Origin: Berberis thunbergii | Lineage: Eukaryota; Streptophyta; Magnoliopsida; Ranunculales; Berberidaceae | DNA: 64,000 nucleotides | Assembly (NCBI GenBank): GCA_003290165.1 | Contig: QNQO01008326.1 | Location: forward strand, 62,001 to 126,000 | Reading direction: 5' to 3' | Part shown: one piece after another, positions 1 through 13,100 of the stretch | Numbering within the stretch: position 1 is the stretch's first letter | Layout: the number at the start of each line of letters is the position of its first letter | Notes under the pieces: generated by a model | Databases searched by the model: none | What the model was told of the DNA's origin: nothing | Seen by the model: the letters and a program-made list of their open reading frames with translations, nothing else | Translations under genes and position numbers: made by a program

Positions 1-76
1 TTTTGCATTTTAAAACTTTGAGTGACCTTTGGAATGATGACTCTTAGGCTTTTTTAGATTCTCCACCATTTTATTT

Positions 77-97
77 ATTTATTTAATAATAATAATA
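77..97 (+). repeat. Target-site duplication of the RTE LINE, left copy
   Basis: These 21 bases are identical to 1381-1401 on the other side of the LINE remnant. Confidence 0.75.
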
Positions 98-1380
98 GAA
101 CAAATGGGATATTCATAATTGCTCAAACTATAGAGGGATAAAACTTATGAGTCATACGATGAAACTTTGGGAGAGGGTTATAGAACAAAGATTTAAGAGT
201 TTAACCACGTTTTGAATAATCAATTTAGATTTATGCCGGGTAGGTCTACTACGGAGACCATCTTCCTGCTTAGGCAAATTATGGAAAAATATCGAGAGGA
301 ACGTAAGAGTTTGCATATGATTTTTATTGATCTGGAGAAAGCTTACGATAAGGTCCCCAGGGAGTTAATTTGGTGGGTGCTTTAAAGGAAGCAAGTGTCT
401 CCATGTTATGTTGACATCATTAAGGATATGTATGAAGGGGTTGTAACAAGTGTTCGCTCAGTGGGTGGGATGTCCAGTGAATTTCCAGGGTCAGTAGGAC
501 TACATCAAGGGTCGGCGTTAAGTCCATATCTCTTTGTTTTGGTCATGGATGAGTTGACAAAATATCAAGATGTACCTTGGTGCATGTTATTTGTAGATAT
601 TGTCTTAATTGATGAGTCTAGTGAAGGTTTAGGTCAGAAATTAGATAGGTGGCGGAAGACTTTAGAGAGTAAGGGTTTTAGGATTAGTCGTTCGAAGACG
701 GAGTATCTAGTGTGCAACTTTGGTATTGAATCACGAGAGAGGAGTAATGCAATTGAGATCGAATGTGTGAAGGTCCCAGAGTGTGAGATTTTTCGATATC
801 TAGGATTTATAATTCAAAAGAATGAGACTATTGGAGAAGATGTAGACCATAGGATTAAAGCTGGTTGGCTGAAATGGAGAGTGACGTCAGGAGTATCATG
901 CGATAGAAGAATGTCTGCAAGGCTAAAAGAGAAATGCTATAAGACAATTGTTTGACCAACCATGCTATATGGTTTAGAATGTTGAGTTACTACGGGACAA
1001 CATACGCATAGGATGGCAGTAGAAATGTGTATGTTAAGGTTGATGTGTGGTAAAACCTGTAAGGATAAAATTAGGAATGAAAGAATTAGGAGACACTTAG
1101 GTGTAACGCTCATAAAAGACAAAATTAGAGAAAGACATTTAACTTGGTTTGGTCATGTGCAGAGGAGACTAAGCACGACGCCAATTAGAAAATGTCTAGA
1201 TTGACAAGTTAATGGAAGATGCAGACGAAGGGGACGACCATTGAAAACTTGGATGAAGGCAGTGAATGAAGACATTATTGAGCTTGGATTAGGCGAGGAT
1301 ATGTGGGAAGACCGCATTGCTTGGAGAACCAAAATCCATATTGTCGACCCTAAAAATATCGAAAATGGACTTTGATGATG
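98..1380 (+). mobile_element. 5'-truncated RTE-clade LINE (dead reverse transcriptase)
   Basis: The + strand reads as the 3' part of a plant RTE-type non-LTR retrotransposon, from NYRGIKLMSHTMKLWERVIE near 130 through the RT core to the C-terminal tail WEDRIAWRTKIHIVDPKN (to about 1374). The catalytic YADD box is altered to FVDI (MLFVDIVLIDE). In-frame stops occur at 384, 954, 990 and 1201. It ends in a short (GAT)n tail. A perfect 21-bp direct repeat flanks it at 77-97 and 1381-1401 (begins ATTTATTTAATAATAA). This is the expected target-site duplication, although the repeat is low in complexity. It lies in an intron of GCP6. Confidence 0.88.
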
Positions 1381-1401
1381 ATTTATTTAATAATAATAAT
1401 A
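1381..1401 (+). repeat. Target-site duplication of the RTE LINE, right copy
   Basis: These 21 bases are identical to 77-97 and follow the GATGATG tail directly. Confidence 0.75.
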
Positions 1402-1758
1402 AATGGTATTATTGTGTATTTTGTCATTCTGCGACTCCACTGATTAGAAAATGATAGAATACACTAGCCACTTTGATTTGGAATAGGTAAGAACTAAGGG
1501 TTTGCTCAAGTGTGCTACCATATAGACTCCATTCCTTAATTCTAGTTTTTATTTTGTGGGATAAAAGTATTTTAATGAAACATATGATCACTTGATTGGT
1601 GCACCAAACATTTTCCTACATTGCTCAGGAAAGCATTGAAACACAGTTCACTTGCACTTTTCCAACGTTGAGGGCTTTTCAGCTCAAATTGTATCAGAAG
1701 TTTGGGTTTGACCCCCACCCTAAGTTTGATGCGTTAAGCTAAAAACCGCACACCTCCA

Positions 1759-2212
1759 ATGCGGTGTCCAAGAATCTCCCCTTGGAGGCTTCCTAAAAGT
1801 TACAAATAATATAATCTAGCGTGCCAGATACACCCTCGATATCGATACGCAACCGTGGTTCCTAGATATTGGATACACTAAAATAATATAATCTAGCGTA
1901 TCCAGATACACCATCGATATTGGATACACTAAAAGTTACAAATAATATAATTTAGTGTATCAGTGGTTCCTAGCGTGTAGGTTAACAATGGTTTGAAATT
2001 TAAAAAGTTGGTGGTTCCCACAAAATAAAAACATTAAACAAATATTTGGTGAGCAAAACCTTCTCCCTACATTTAACTAGGTAAGAGGAACTTGGAGCCA
2101 TGCCACCTAGGAAAGGAGTCTCTCAAGGGGAGTCTTTTTTTTCACCCTCAGTTAAATATTGCCACTAGGCAAGGAGCCTCCCCAAGTGGAGGTTGTTGGA
2201 GATGCTCTTACA
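1759..2212. mobile_element. MITE-like element, copy A (AGCATCTCCAA termini)
   Basis: The left end (TCCAAGAATCTCCCCTTGG, 1767-1785) and right end (GGTTGTTGGAGATGCTC, about 2188-2204) are imperfect inverted repeats. They resemble the ends of the neighbouring copy B. Internally there is a locally duplicated block of roughly 80-90 bp (AATATAATCTAGCGT, near 1807 and 1886). No transposase is present. The superfamily is not resolved. Confidence 0.5.
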
Positions 2213-2257
2213 AGATTGACTTTCATGTTGATTGAGACATTTGCTTTGTTGTCTTAA

Positions 2258-2681
2258 AGCATCTCCAAGAGACTCCCCTTGGAGGCTCCCTAAATGCAAT
2301 AGAATAATATAAACCAAGGAGCTCCTTACCCACTTTCTACCTAGTTTGACATTCCCTTTCTAGATGGTCCTTAAAACCGATTTTGTAAATTATATTATAT
2401 TATACTTTTACTTTTTCATCTTTAAAGTGGGTTGGACCTGTAGGTTAAAAACGGTTTGAAATGAAAAATTTAGTGGAACCCACGATGTAAAAATATTAAA
2501 CAAAGACTTGAAAAACCGAAATCACTCCCTACATTTAACTAGTGAAATAGAACTCCTTGGAGCTTCCTCATGCCACCAAGGAAAATAGTCTTTCAATTGG
2601 AGTCTCTTGGAGCATGTTCCCCCCAGCTAAACATTGCCACATGGACAAGGAGCTCCCTTTAGGGATGCTGTTGAAGATGCT
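2258..2681. mobile_element. MITE-like element, copy B (AGCATCTCCAA termini)
   Basis: The left end AGCATCTCCAAGAGACTCCC (2258-2277) is answered by the inverse of AGCATCTTCAACAGCATCCC at 2662-2681. The middle resembles copy A 46 bp upstream, including the phrase about taking GGTTTGAAAT after TGTAGGTTAA. It is non-coding, and the target duplication is unclear. Confidence 0.55.
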
Positions 2682-2844
2682 CCTAGGAGGATAGAGCTTG
2701 GGAAATTGGATCTTATATTTTATTTTTCTTTGTTTTTTAAATGTTGATAGTTACTACAGTATTGGATATTGAATAAACCTTCAGCCGAGACTTGTCCGTA
2801 GTACTCGAACGGATTGGATCTTGTTTTGTAAAAAAAAAACTGCC

Positions 2845-5798
2845 AGAGTTAGATACCTTGATTACTAGACAACAGATAAAACTAGCAGATTGATCTTCTG
2901 GAGGAGATTAGAGATCTCTTGATGATGGAGTGCCAAAGTAGAGGCCAATGCAGAGTTGGAATAATTGGTTAAAAGAGATATCATATCTTGGAAGGGGAAA
3001 ACTGGCATTCAGTATGGAAGACATAGAGATCACTGTTCAAAAAACTTTTATCTTGATCTTAGCTAATCAAAGGAAAATTGGTAACTCCATCACTGCTCGC
3101 CCAATTAACAATTACATTGAACTCAGGACTCTGTCATTGCATCATATATTGTCAACCATTTTAAAAGTGTGTTCCAGGAAGAGAGCAATGGAAGCCTAAG
3201 CTTTCTGGTGATGTGTTCAATACTCTAGATCTTGCTTAATCTGATGCCCTTGAGACTGCTATTTCAGACATGAAGTCATTTGTGTTCTAAAGTCCTTAGA
3301 ATGAGAAGTCTCTGCTGAGATTGATGGTTTTCCTGTTGACATCTTTCGCGAATGTTGGCGAACAGTTAAAGACTGACTTCATGGTTGTGGTCTCAGATTT
3401 CAACAGTAATGGTTCCTTGATTGGAGGCTCAACTCCAGTCTCATTTCTCGCCTTCCTAAGATCAAAGGAGCCATGTTTTCTATGGGTCATGTGCAACATA
3501 TTTCAGACATGGTTGCTATTCTCCAATGTGGCAATGCCAAGAAGGGGATCTTCCTACTATTTATGTAGGGCTTCTTCTTGGAGCATAGTGCAATAGCGAG
3601 TTTGGGAGCTCATCATTGATAGAATTAAGAGTAGACTCTCAGTGTTGCAATCTAAATTCATCTCCAAAGCTGACATTGTTACTTTAATCAAGAGCACCCT
3701 CACTAGTATTCCTGTTTTCATGATGTCTAGTATTATCATGCCTATCCCCATTCAGCAAAACATTGAAAAAATATGTAGGAACTTCCTCTGGGGCTAAAAG
3801 GAAAAAGCAAAAGCTACATTTTGTGAAGTGGAAAGAGGTGTGTATGCCTAAAGAGCAAGGAGGTATCATTTGGTGAAGTGGAAACAGGTGTGTAAGCCTG
3901 AAAAGCAAGGAGGCCTGGTATCAGAAGTCTGCACCTATTTAATCACCTATATAATCAGGCTCTTCTCGCCAAATGGCTGTGGAGATTTGGGGTTGAGGAG
4001 AATGCTATGTTGAAAACTATTATTCAGCAAAAGTATGGTCTGCAAGGATGTGGCTAGTTCACTACCCAAATTGTTCCCCCAAGGCTACTTTTGGTGTCGG
4101 GCATCATGAACCAAAAATTCAATTTCAGAAGCATATCTTTTTTAAATTGAGGAATGAAAACAAAATCTTAGTTTGGGACAGCATTTGGTGTAGTGATACA
4201 CCTTGCAGAGAATGTTTCTACACCATTTATAGACTCTTCCTTGCTAAAGCAGCAGCGGTCACCCAATTATCCTTGGGAACTGAGCACTATTCCCCTAGTT
4301 GGGACCTTAAACTGAGAAGAGGGGTCAGAGATGAAGAGCTTACTGCCCCGTGGGCATGCTTGACTTACTTTAACAATCGTTTGAATGAGGAATATAGGTG
4401 GATCTGGGAGGACAAGTCTTGCCAACTTTCAGTGTATGATGCAGTGTAGTTAAAAAGCGCTTAGGCGTAAGGCGCAGAGCTGCGCGCCATTGCAGTCCAG
4501 GTGCACCTATGTTTAATAAGCGCTAATTAAGCACACTTGTTTAAGTTCATCACTGGATACAGGGCGTTAAGAATAAAGTGCATTTTGCTCATATCTATTT
4601 ATGCATGTGCCAGGCATTTTCTTTTATATTTTTTTCTAATGAAAACCAAACTCTAATAAGGGCAACTACAAGCCCCAAAAGACCCTAACCCTTTTGTTTT
4701 CTGCCTGTGCTATGTTGAGAGTGGAGAAGACACTCATGCTCATAACCACAGCTACAAGGGGAATATTCCAACTTAGAGATGAAGGGTATGAAGAGGAAGA
4801 AGACAAAATGGAAATTGAACCAAATGAAATGGAACGAAGAAGAAAGTCATAACCTTGGGGTGGAGGAAGATGATGCAACATTTGATGATGAGTAGTTGGG
4901 ATATGGAGGCTTGGGATAATGAAACTGTTTGACTTTTTGATATGTTTGTTATTTTGTTGGCTTGTTGTAATTGCATGAATGGTTATCTTTTTGTTTTCCT
5001 TTTTTTAATGATGTATTTGACTATTTGACATTTTAGTTTGGAATCTTGGTGCAAGCTGTATGGTTGACAATGCTTTATATTTTTTTTTTTTAAATCTTGA
5101 AAATTTGTTGTTTTCTCTTATATGAATTTGCATGCTAGATATAAACTCAGTGAATATATCATTTAAATATATTTTCAAGTGTTCTAATTGGCATGTGCCT
5201 AAAGTATGTTAGAAGCGCGGCTTGCACCCAAGGCACAACATGGGTATTGAGCCTTGAGTATGCCTGGGCGCCCTAACTACATTGGTATGATAATCGCCTA
5301 AAGATTCAAACTCAAACTATGACTGAAGCAAACAACTCTGTCTTGTCAAAAAATATTTTGGACAAAGGAGGTGCCTCCTAGAGTAAACTTCTTCCTTTGG
5401 GCTATTGGCCTTGTCAACCGTACTAGAAGAGGCTTAACCATCACCAATAGATGCTATCTTTGTGAAAATCATCAAGAGTCTCCAATACGCATCCTCTTCT
5501 CTTGTTCTTTCTTCAGAGACCTCTGCCATCTGTCAAGAAGCCAATATTTGTCCTCCTATTGCCTCCAATTTGTTCCAGAGGAGCTCCTCATGGAGAAGAT
5601 CAGGCTTTTCTTCTAAAGGGGTTTGGTTATGGGAAAGAGTACTTTTTGCTATTCTAAGGTTTTTTTGGAAAGAAATAAATAATTGAATCTTCAAAGACCA
5701 GAAGAAAGACAACATTAATCTCACAAATACTATTAAATATTTGGTGTGGCAGTAGGGAATCACTTGGGGAGTCATTACTTACCAATTATTTCATGTGT
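2845..5798 (+). pseudogene. L1-clade LINE ORF2 remnant (RT to zinc-binding C-terminus), interrupted
   Basis: Frameshifted but readable plant L1 ORF2 segments occur in order. Near 3310-3360 is SAEIDGFPVDIFRECW (the usual GPDGFP... box). Near 3425-3470 is SSLISRLPKIKGAM. Near 3543-3585 is LPTIYVGLLLGA. From 3600 to 3785 the frame reads WELIIDRIKSRLSVLQSKF and FMMSSIIMPIPIQ. After the inserted MITE comes VPPRVNFFLWAIGL (5369-5410), then RCYLCENHQES, the zinc-binding RT domain, and FWKEINN (about 5665). Many stops and frameshifts show a long-dead copy inside a GCP6 intron. A hAT-like MITE (4442-5284) and a TIR element (5812-6792) have inserted into it. Confidence 0.82.
4442..5284. mobile_element. 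hAT-type MITE (CARTGTAGTTA ends) inside the L1
   Basis: It begins CAGTGTAGTTAAAAAGCGC and ends GGGCGCCCTAACTACATTG, which are inverted repeats. It is flanked by GTATGATG (4434-4441) and GTATGATA (5285-5292), an 8-bp target duplication with one mismatch. Removing it restores continuity of the L1 frame (QLSVYDNRLK). At 843 bp it has no transposase frame and is AT-rich inside with GC-rich GGCG-containing ends. Its relatives in this window are at 21584, 39481 and 55338. Confidence 0.82.
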
Positions 5799-5811
5799 AT
5801 TTTCAGCTAAG

Positions 5812-6792
5812 TTATTAATGCGGCAAAAAATCGCAATCGCAATTTGGGGTTTGACCGAATCGATTTGGGTGAATTGTTCGGGGTTTAGTGGACACCAATT
5901 AATCGGTGAAAAATCGGCGAGTCACTAATTAATCGGCCCAGCCGATTCGCCGATCTATCGCTTTGTATTAAAATAATAATAATAATAAAAAAACCTAAAC
6001 TCACGATTTTCATTTCTTCCTTTCCTTCAAACCAAATCAGAAAGATATATACCACTTCAACCCTAATGTGCCTCTCCCCTTTCCTCCCAATCCCCATCCC
6101 ACTCGGCCTTCCCTCTTCTCCTCCCTCCTGTGTAGAATTCATATGGACTAGGGGAGCTTGTTGATTGAGGTTGTTTGTAGCGATATGGATTTTGATGAAA
6201 CGTTTTATTGTTGTCGGAACAAATTGGATTCAGCTTGTTGTTGATGCTGATCTTCCATCTTTTGTGTATGACATTTTTGGCCTTCTGACTGAAAACACTA
6301 ATAACTGAACCTCACAGTTTCTTTGAAAGTTTGTGATTATGCATAACAAATCCACACAATTTTCACGCACTTTAATCATGACTTCCTTTATTTGGTCTAC
6401 AATATATTGGCATAATCCTTTGGATGTGGAGTATCTTTGTTTGTACAAAGTGACCCTTCTAGAAATATTTTCTATGTAAAGTAATACGGTTTACCTTCAT
6501 GGGTTAGTGGATGGGTAGGTTGGTTCTTCCTGTTAAGTCTGGTATCTATTTTACTTCTGAATGTTTGTCTTGGTAGCTTGGATGTTAAAACAATGTACAA
6601 TTTTCTTTTAGTTTCTTTTTAAGTAGCTTGGCAGATAATAAAGTTATATAATTACAAATTTAAGCCATTTTGATTAATTATTTAATTTTGTAATCTATGA
6701 CTAAAAATTGACCGATTAATTTCAATTAATCCCGCTTAATCGTAATTCGGTCCTAAATCGCGTTGCGACCGCTTTTCGATTTAACTGCATAA
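5812..6792. mobile_element. Non-autonomous DNA transposon with ATCG-rich inverted ends
   Basis: The left end (TTAATGCGGCAAAAAATCGC) and right end (inverse of TTATGCAGTTAAATCG) form imperfect TIRs. The subterminal zones on both sides are rich in AATTAATC and CCGATT blocks. The flanks ATTTTCAGCTAAG (5799-5811) and ATTTTCAGTTGAG (6793-6805) match at 11 of 13 positions and may be the target duplication. The interior (6000-6650) has no recognisable coding sequence. Superfamily uncertain. Confidence 0.5.
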
Positions 6793-6805
6793 ATTTTCAG
6801 TTGAG

Positions 6806-6913
6806 CTAGTATTTTCATGTTGTTTTTGTTGTTTCTTTTTACCTCTAGCTAGCTAATCTTCTCAATCACTAGTTTTTTTTTTATTTCTTTTTGTTTTATC
6901 GATTAAAAAAAAA
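6806..6913 (+). mobile_element. L1 3' UTR and poly(A) tail beyond the TIR element
   Basis: The sequence continues the pyrimidine-rich L1 3' end and finishes ATCGATT followed by nine A (6905-6913). This fits the 3' terminus of the L1 at 2845. The assignment rests on position and the tail only. Confidence 0.4.
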
Positions 6914-7108
6914 GGTCACATAATAATTTCTGAGGTCCGTTTTGCTATTATAGATTGTGATGCTGGAAGTGCTATATTAATCTATTCCTAATATATATGT
7001 TTGGTAAATGGAAAATAGGGACATTGAACTATTGATTTACATTCTAGACCTAATTAACTTATGTGTGAATGTGGCTATCATTTATGATGTTGTTGGTTTA
7101 ATTCACAG

Positions 7109-10100
7109 GTCAAGGACATGCTTGATCTGGAGTCCGTGCATATGGCATATCTTACTGATTCATTACATATGTGAGTTGAAACTTCTGGAACTTATGAATT
7201 TTTTTTCTGGGGAATGTTTCAGGGGATGAAAGTTGCTAGTCATATACTATATATTTTGATGTCCTAAGTCACATGGGTATCATGAGCTGGTATTAAAGTA
7301 CAAAGTTTCCATGATATCAAGAAAATTTCATTCGAGTCATATATTAAATAAAATAGTTGTTTTGAATGCAAACCCGAAAGTGACCTAACATGCAACATCT
7401 TATCGACAACTACAAATAGGTTTATGCACGTGCCTCAGATACTCCCCAACTAGTGGTCTGTCACGATAAATTTGTGTGCCTTCTTCATTCTACTCAATTT
7501 ATATTTGTCAACACTCTTCATGTTCACTCCAATTCCTTCCATTCACCACACTCCAATCCAAGGAAGCTTTACTATCGTGCCTTCACTCAATGTTCCATTT
7601 TTGCATGCCCTTAACACCCGAGAAGCAAAAATCGTCGCATCGTGAAATATCCACATCAACGAACAATTATCCTTATTAGTCTTGTTCAATTCAAACTCAC
7701 TTGGCATGCCTTTGGCATTCAACTTTATTTGGTAACCCACTCATTTGTACTAGTCTTCAAGTGTTTTGCCTATTTCTCCCATGAGGCTCTCGAAGAAAGT
7801 TTCCAAATCAAGACTAATGATTAATTTACTTGCCTTCAACACTCGTTTCCAACTTGTGCGTTTTCATATCAACTGTACTCCACTTACTTTCAACACTTCA
7901 CACATTTTTGCTTGAATACTATTTGATGTCTTTATGAAACATGGAGAGTTGTACCGAGTACTCCCAATTCAGAATTACGCTGTTAGATGAGAAGATGAAC
8001 TGTTGTGGGAATGCAGAGGAGAAGGTTTCTCAGTAAGCAGAATGTTTGATATCTTATGCGAGAACTCAACAAGTATACATGGGAATACCTTCATTGCTAC
8101 TAAAAAAAGAGAAATGATTGAAGCACTGTCCACCCAGAACTACTACTTTTTATGGATGGCAGGCAAAATTCTTACTGTTGGTATTGATAACCTAAAGAAG
8201 AGAACAATACAGACCCGAGATCAATGTTTTTTTGTGAATAAAATGTTGCGTGCCTTCTCAACTGTACGTTTGCTAGAATTATGCGGGCAAAGTTCTCTTT
8301 AAATTCAGTCATGACTGTTGGGGTGAAAGCTTGACAATCTCTCGGGGGTGGGCAAGTGAATATGGAGTAGAGTATTTCACAATGTGACATGGGGTATTTG
8401 GGAGGAACGAAGCATATATTTTTTCGAAGGGAAGAAATTGTAGGCTAAAGAATTGTTCCACTCAATCAAAAAACATATGGAATGGGGATTTGCTCTGAAG
8501 ATTGTAAAAGTCAATCCTTTTAATCATTTAACATTTGATCGGGATAACTGGCTTGATATCATGATGTATAACTTTTCTTGTTTCCTTTTTTCATGTGGTG
8601 GCCTCATTATACTTTTCTTTGTACTGCCCTTCATATTAATAAATTTCATTTGTGTTAGAAAAAAAAGATGTGATTGGGTTGCTCCAAAGATGCCAATTAT
8701 CAAGTTAAACTCGTGGACTGAAAGAGATGATACTTACAGTTTGAAAGTTAAAATAAAACAATTAAAGATGTTATCTTCTCTGCCACACATATGCAAGCAT
8801 CATGTGTTTGTAATTGAGTGTAGAGTAGAGTTGTGAATGTACATGGCATGCTATGACTGAAAAATGGGCCAAGACTGTGGAAAGATGCAAATTGATTGTG
8901 ACAATGCACCAACGAGTGTCATCTGTGGGAGAACATCGTTCTGAAGGAACATGTGGTGGGCCCATAGATCCATGAGAGATTACTTGAGTTTGTTTTCATG
9001 GAAATGCAGCAAAGCACAATGCTAGAATATTGAAAGCAGTATCAAGTAGTAGAGACACTTTTATGAATTGAAAAGGGAATGTAAAATGGATATCTAAGGA
9101 ACTTTTACCCAATTCAAATTAGTTGTGCCTGCTTCTTTGGCGAGGTGTTAGAAGACTCTATAACTCATTTTTACCCAAAAAGGTTAAAATCTTGTGGATG
9201 GTGTGCCTCTTCGCTTTTTTATTGGACTACTTGGAAGGAGTTTGTTAATAGGATTTTCAGCAACAAGATCGTGGATTTTAGTGTAGTTGTTAAGGATGTC
9301 TTTATTACTATTCAGGTTGAGCATTTTATTATGCAGCTTTCCCAGGGAATATTAATGTCCTTTGACAATTAATATACAAAGAAAAATAAAATGAAGTAAA
9401 AACGATGTATTAAACGTGCAGTTACTACTGACTAGTAAGTTGGAAAAAGTGGTGAAAATAAGTGAAAATATTCTGCGGGAAGGGATGATGATACTAGGAA
9501 ATTTCATGTGGTTTCATACCAAAGAATGAAGGGGTAATAATGTTCATATGCAGATGTCCACGCTCTTGAGTTTGTAATGCTCAACAAGTATTCTGCTGTT
9601 CTTGGGAGAAATCCTATTTATGCATATGCCTTCCACTTTATTTACTATAGTACCAAGATCACATCCTCCAAACCATTTGCTTTTGGCATGTTAGATATCC
9701 TAGTACCTCAAGCTGCATCCTCAAGATATATAATCCCAATATTAATGTGTAGGACATGTGTTAAAAGTATTCAGGCACTAATTGGTCACAGAATGCGTCC
9801 ATAAGTTTTTGATTTTTATCATGCTACTTATTTTAGTGTATTTGAGGATTGTGATTATTTTACCATCCTTTTTCCTTATTTTTGTGGCATTGGTGCAAGT
9901 GGGTGCAGTTAAGAAATGGTATTTTGTTGGATTTTTATTTACCAGTTTTTTTCTTCTTGTTAGCTGTTTTTTGTCTGATGGAACACGAGCAGTTGCTGGG
10001 ATCATTGAGAAAATTTTGCAATGTGCATTGGACTTCTGCTCATGTTTTACTGGGGGTTGTTGGGAGGTTGGATTGGATCAAAATGGTTCACAAAACTCTT

Positions 10101-13100
10101 TTGCTCACCTCAACTTTACTCAGGTAATAGATGGAACTGTTTATCCAATTTCGGCAGATACTTCCCAGTCCAATATGTTACAAATTATTTCTGTCGAGCT
10201 TTTAGTTGTCAAGAGTGCAAGTCTTGGTTACTGTTAACGTGCTGGATTCAAACTTGGTTTGGAAGCGCATAGTTTACAATTGTTTCATTTCCCATAGACA
10301 AGTGCAATAAGTAGACATGCAGAGATATTTGTTTTCACCTGTTTCAATATACACATGAGCACTAAAGCTGAGTCTGACATATCCCAATGAATATTTAAAT
10401 AATTAGTTTATAAACTATGCAATGATCCATAAGCTACTGCTTTTTTCTGAGTGTTGTCACGGAGACTAAAGTACACCCATGAATACTAGGCTAGAGTTGG
10501 AAAAGCCATAAGCTACTGCTTTTTTCTGAGTGTTGATATGATATGCCTGGCATATTATTTAAGGTGCTATTTGCTAAAGTTTGCACCAGACCAATAAAAA
10601 AAACTTAAAAAGAGTGAGAATTTAAAAATAATAAATCAAAACAATGATCATGATCACTTCAGAATCTAAGCACTATCTTAAATTCCAATATACACTTTTG
10701 TGTTCCATGGTAAGCTCATAGTTTTCAACTTCTCATCATATGGGCATTTATCTAGGGCTGAACAAAAAAGGGAATGAACCGATCAAACCAACCAATTTGG
10801 TTGTTTTTGTTTTGGTTTGTACTATTTTGAAATCAAGGGAATTGTTTGATTTCAGTTTTAGGTTAAAAAACAAGGAAACCGAACCAATACATATATTTAT
10901 TGTTTTAATTTTACATGTATCAAATAAAAATGAATAAATAATACATAGTTTTGGTCAGTTCGATTTTCGCTTTCGTTGAATTTTATTTCGGTTCAGTTTG
11001 GTTCGGGTTCATTATACATTCGGTTCGATTTGGATTTCTATCAAACCGGTTGATATGGTGCGGTTTGCGGTTTCAGGTTGAAACCAAATCATGAACAACC
11101 CTACATTTAGCTGATTTGAAAGAATAGTGGTTTTTTATTTTGTTATGGTTTAGATGAAGAAACTAATACAAAGGTTTATATTAGTTGGAATTTAACATTA
11201 TGATTTTAATTCGCTCACAGTTATGAGTTAGTTGTAAAAGCATATTTTGGTGCTCCAAATAGGGCAGAAAATTACATTGCTATGTTTGATGAATTTTTTT
11301 TTATTTTTTTATTAAATTTATGTGTTTTCTTTTTCCTTCACTATTTCTTGAAAATTTGTACAATAATAAATACCCAAAGTCTTTGATAATTGGTCATTGC
11401 ATCCTCATACTCAATAGAAGGCTTGGAAGTGTCGAAACGGAAGCAAGTTTAGATTGTTTATTTAGAAATTTGATTGTAAGACGTGGGTATACGCTAATAA
11501 ATTGCAATGTGGAACATGTGATGGAGTTTCAAATTTTTTGTCAATTGTGGGGACAATTAATAGATATGGTAATAAAGTCAAAGATGGTTCAAAAAAGGGT
11601 GTTAGTGGAACATCTAAAACACAGGGCCAAGATCCTTAGTCTGGGAAGTGAGATTCACTAGATAATCTTTAAAAAGTGTCCATTCTTTAGAGCCCAAAAG
11701 GGCATCTTCTTCTACATCGATGCGATAGGAAAGAGTGTAGGTATACGCTCTAATGAGTCAATGACTCATTATCTCTTCGCTTCGGAAGGATGCTAGGCGA
11801 CGTTGGTGTGACTGTGGCGAAGGATTCAGCTGAGAATCGGTTTATTACATAAATCCCTATGATGGGAGAGGTTAGAGAAGAGCAGTCGCAAAACTATTGA
11901 TTAGGAGATGGAAGCCTTCTCTAATCTTTTTGTGTGAAACCAAGCTTCGACAGCTGGAACCTAGTATTAGTAGTAAAAAGGGATGTAGGATGGAAATGTC
12001 TTCCAGCCATTGGTAGGTTAGATGGTATTTTAGCTTTATAGAATTCTCAAGTGATTGACATCGATGATGACGTAGATGGTGCAGGATGATTTTAGATGGG
12101 TTGCTACAGTTGTTTATGGACCAAATGATAGGAAACTCCATCCACAATTTTGGCATGAGTTGGGAGACATAAAAGGTTTATAGCAATTTTCGTCGATTTT
12201 CGACGGTGATTTTAATACGGTGAGATTTATTGAAGACATGAGCAATAGTTAAGTGATGAGCAGAAGCATGCGAGATTTCTTGAATTTTATGGATGAGTAT
12301 ATTGGTGGATTTACTGCTTAGCGAGCAGAGTTTTACATGGACAAATAATCAAGAAATTTCAGTTCTGGGTGTACATGAGAGTAAGGTTTAACCATAATCT
12401 TATTCTGTTGGAAGCTGGCATTAGTCTCCCTGAAAGGATTTCTTTTAGATCTGATGTCGAATGGTTGAATAACAAGAAATGATTCCCTTAATTAGTCAGT
12501 GAGGTCGAATGCATATGCGAAGGTTCGACTAGTTTTCGATTATGGTTTAAAGTGAAATTAAAAGTTAGGGATTGGTGTAAACAACGAGAGATCAATGTTG
12601 AAGGAAGGCCGGCTACTTTGATGGAAGGGATTGCTAGTTTAGACAGGAAGGAGTCGATAAGATTGTCCGTGAAGGATCTTTAGAGGAGAGCTACTGTGAG
12701 GGCTAATGTTGATGAATTGTTTTAGGGAAGAGGAAGCCAAATGGAAGAGGAAATCCCGGGTTGAATGGAAGAGGAAATCTCGGGTTGAATGGTTTTCTAG
12801 AAGGCAATAATAACACCAAGTTCTTTCATGTTTTTGCATCACATAGAAAGAAGTTGAATGATATGTCTAGACTCATTATTGATGGGATTTTGGTGGATGA
12901 TCAGAATATCGTAAAGTGCCATATTTTTTTTTTCCGAGTAGCTTTACCATGATTCAGGGGATTGGGATTTGGCACCATTTTGGATGTGGATTAGTTTAGG
13001 CTTGATGGTGATTTTAGTGCAGAGGAGATATTTTAGGCTCCAGGTCCAAACAAATTTTCTGTTTTTCTAGAAGTATTGGGAAGTTATTGGTGACAAAGTG

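Noticed and set aside
4462..4500. GC-rich GCGCTTAGGCG stretch as a tRNA or CRISPR-like repeat
   Set aside because: No cloverleaf or regular spacing; it is the subterminal part of the hAT-type MITE.
1..7108. Further GCP6 exons upstream of 7109 within the window
   Set aside because: I looked for the conserved GCP block preceding KDMLDLESVH and found only transposon and AT-rich DNA; the missing exons are likely outside the window.
9782..10237. 151-codon open frame as a membrane protein
   Set aside because: Only 9964-10123 is coding, as a GCP6 exon in the same frame; the hydrophobic N-terminal part is T-rich intron and branch-point sequence.
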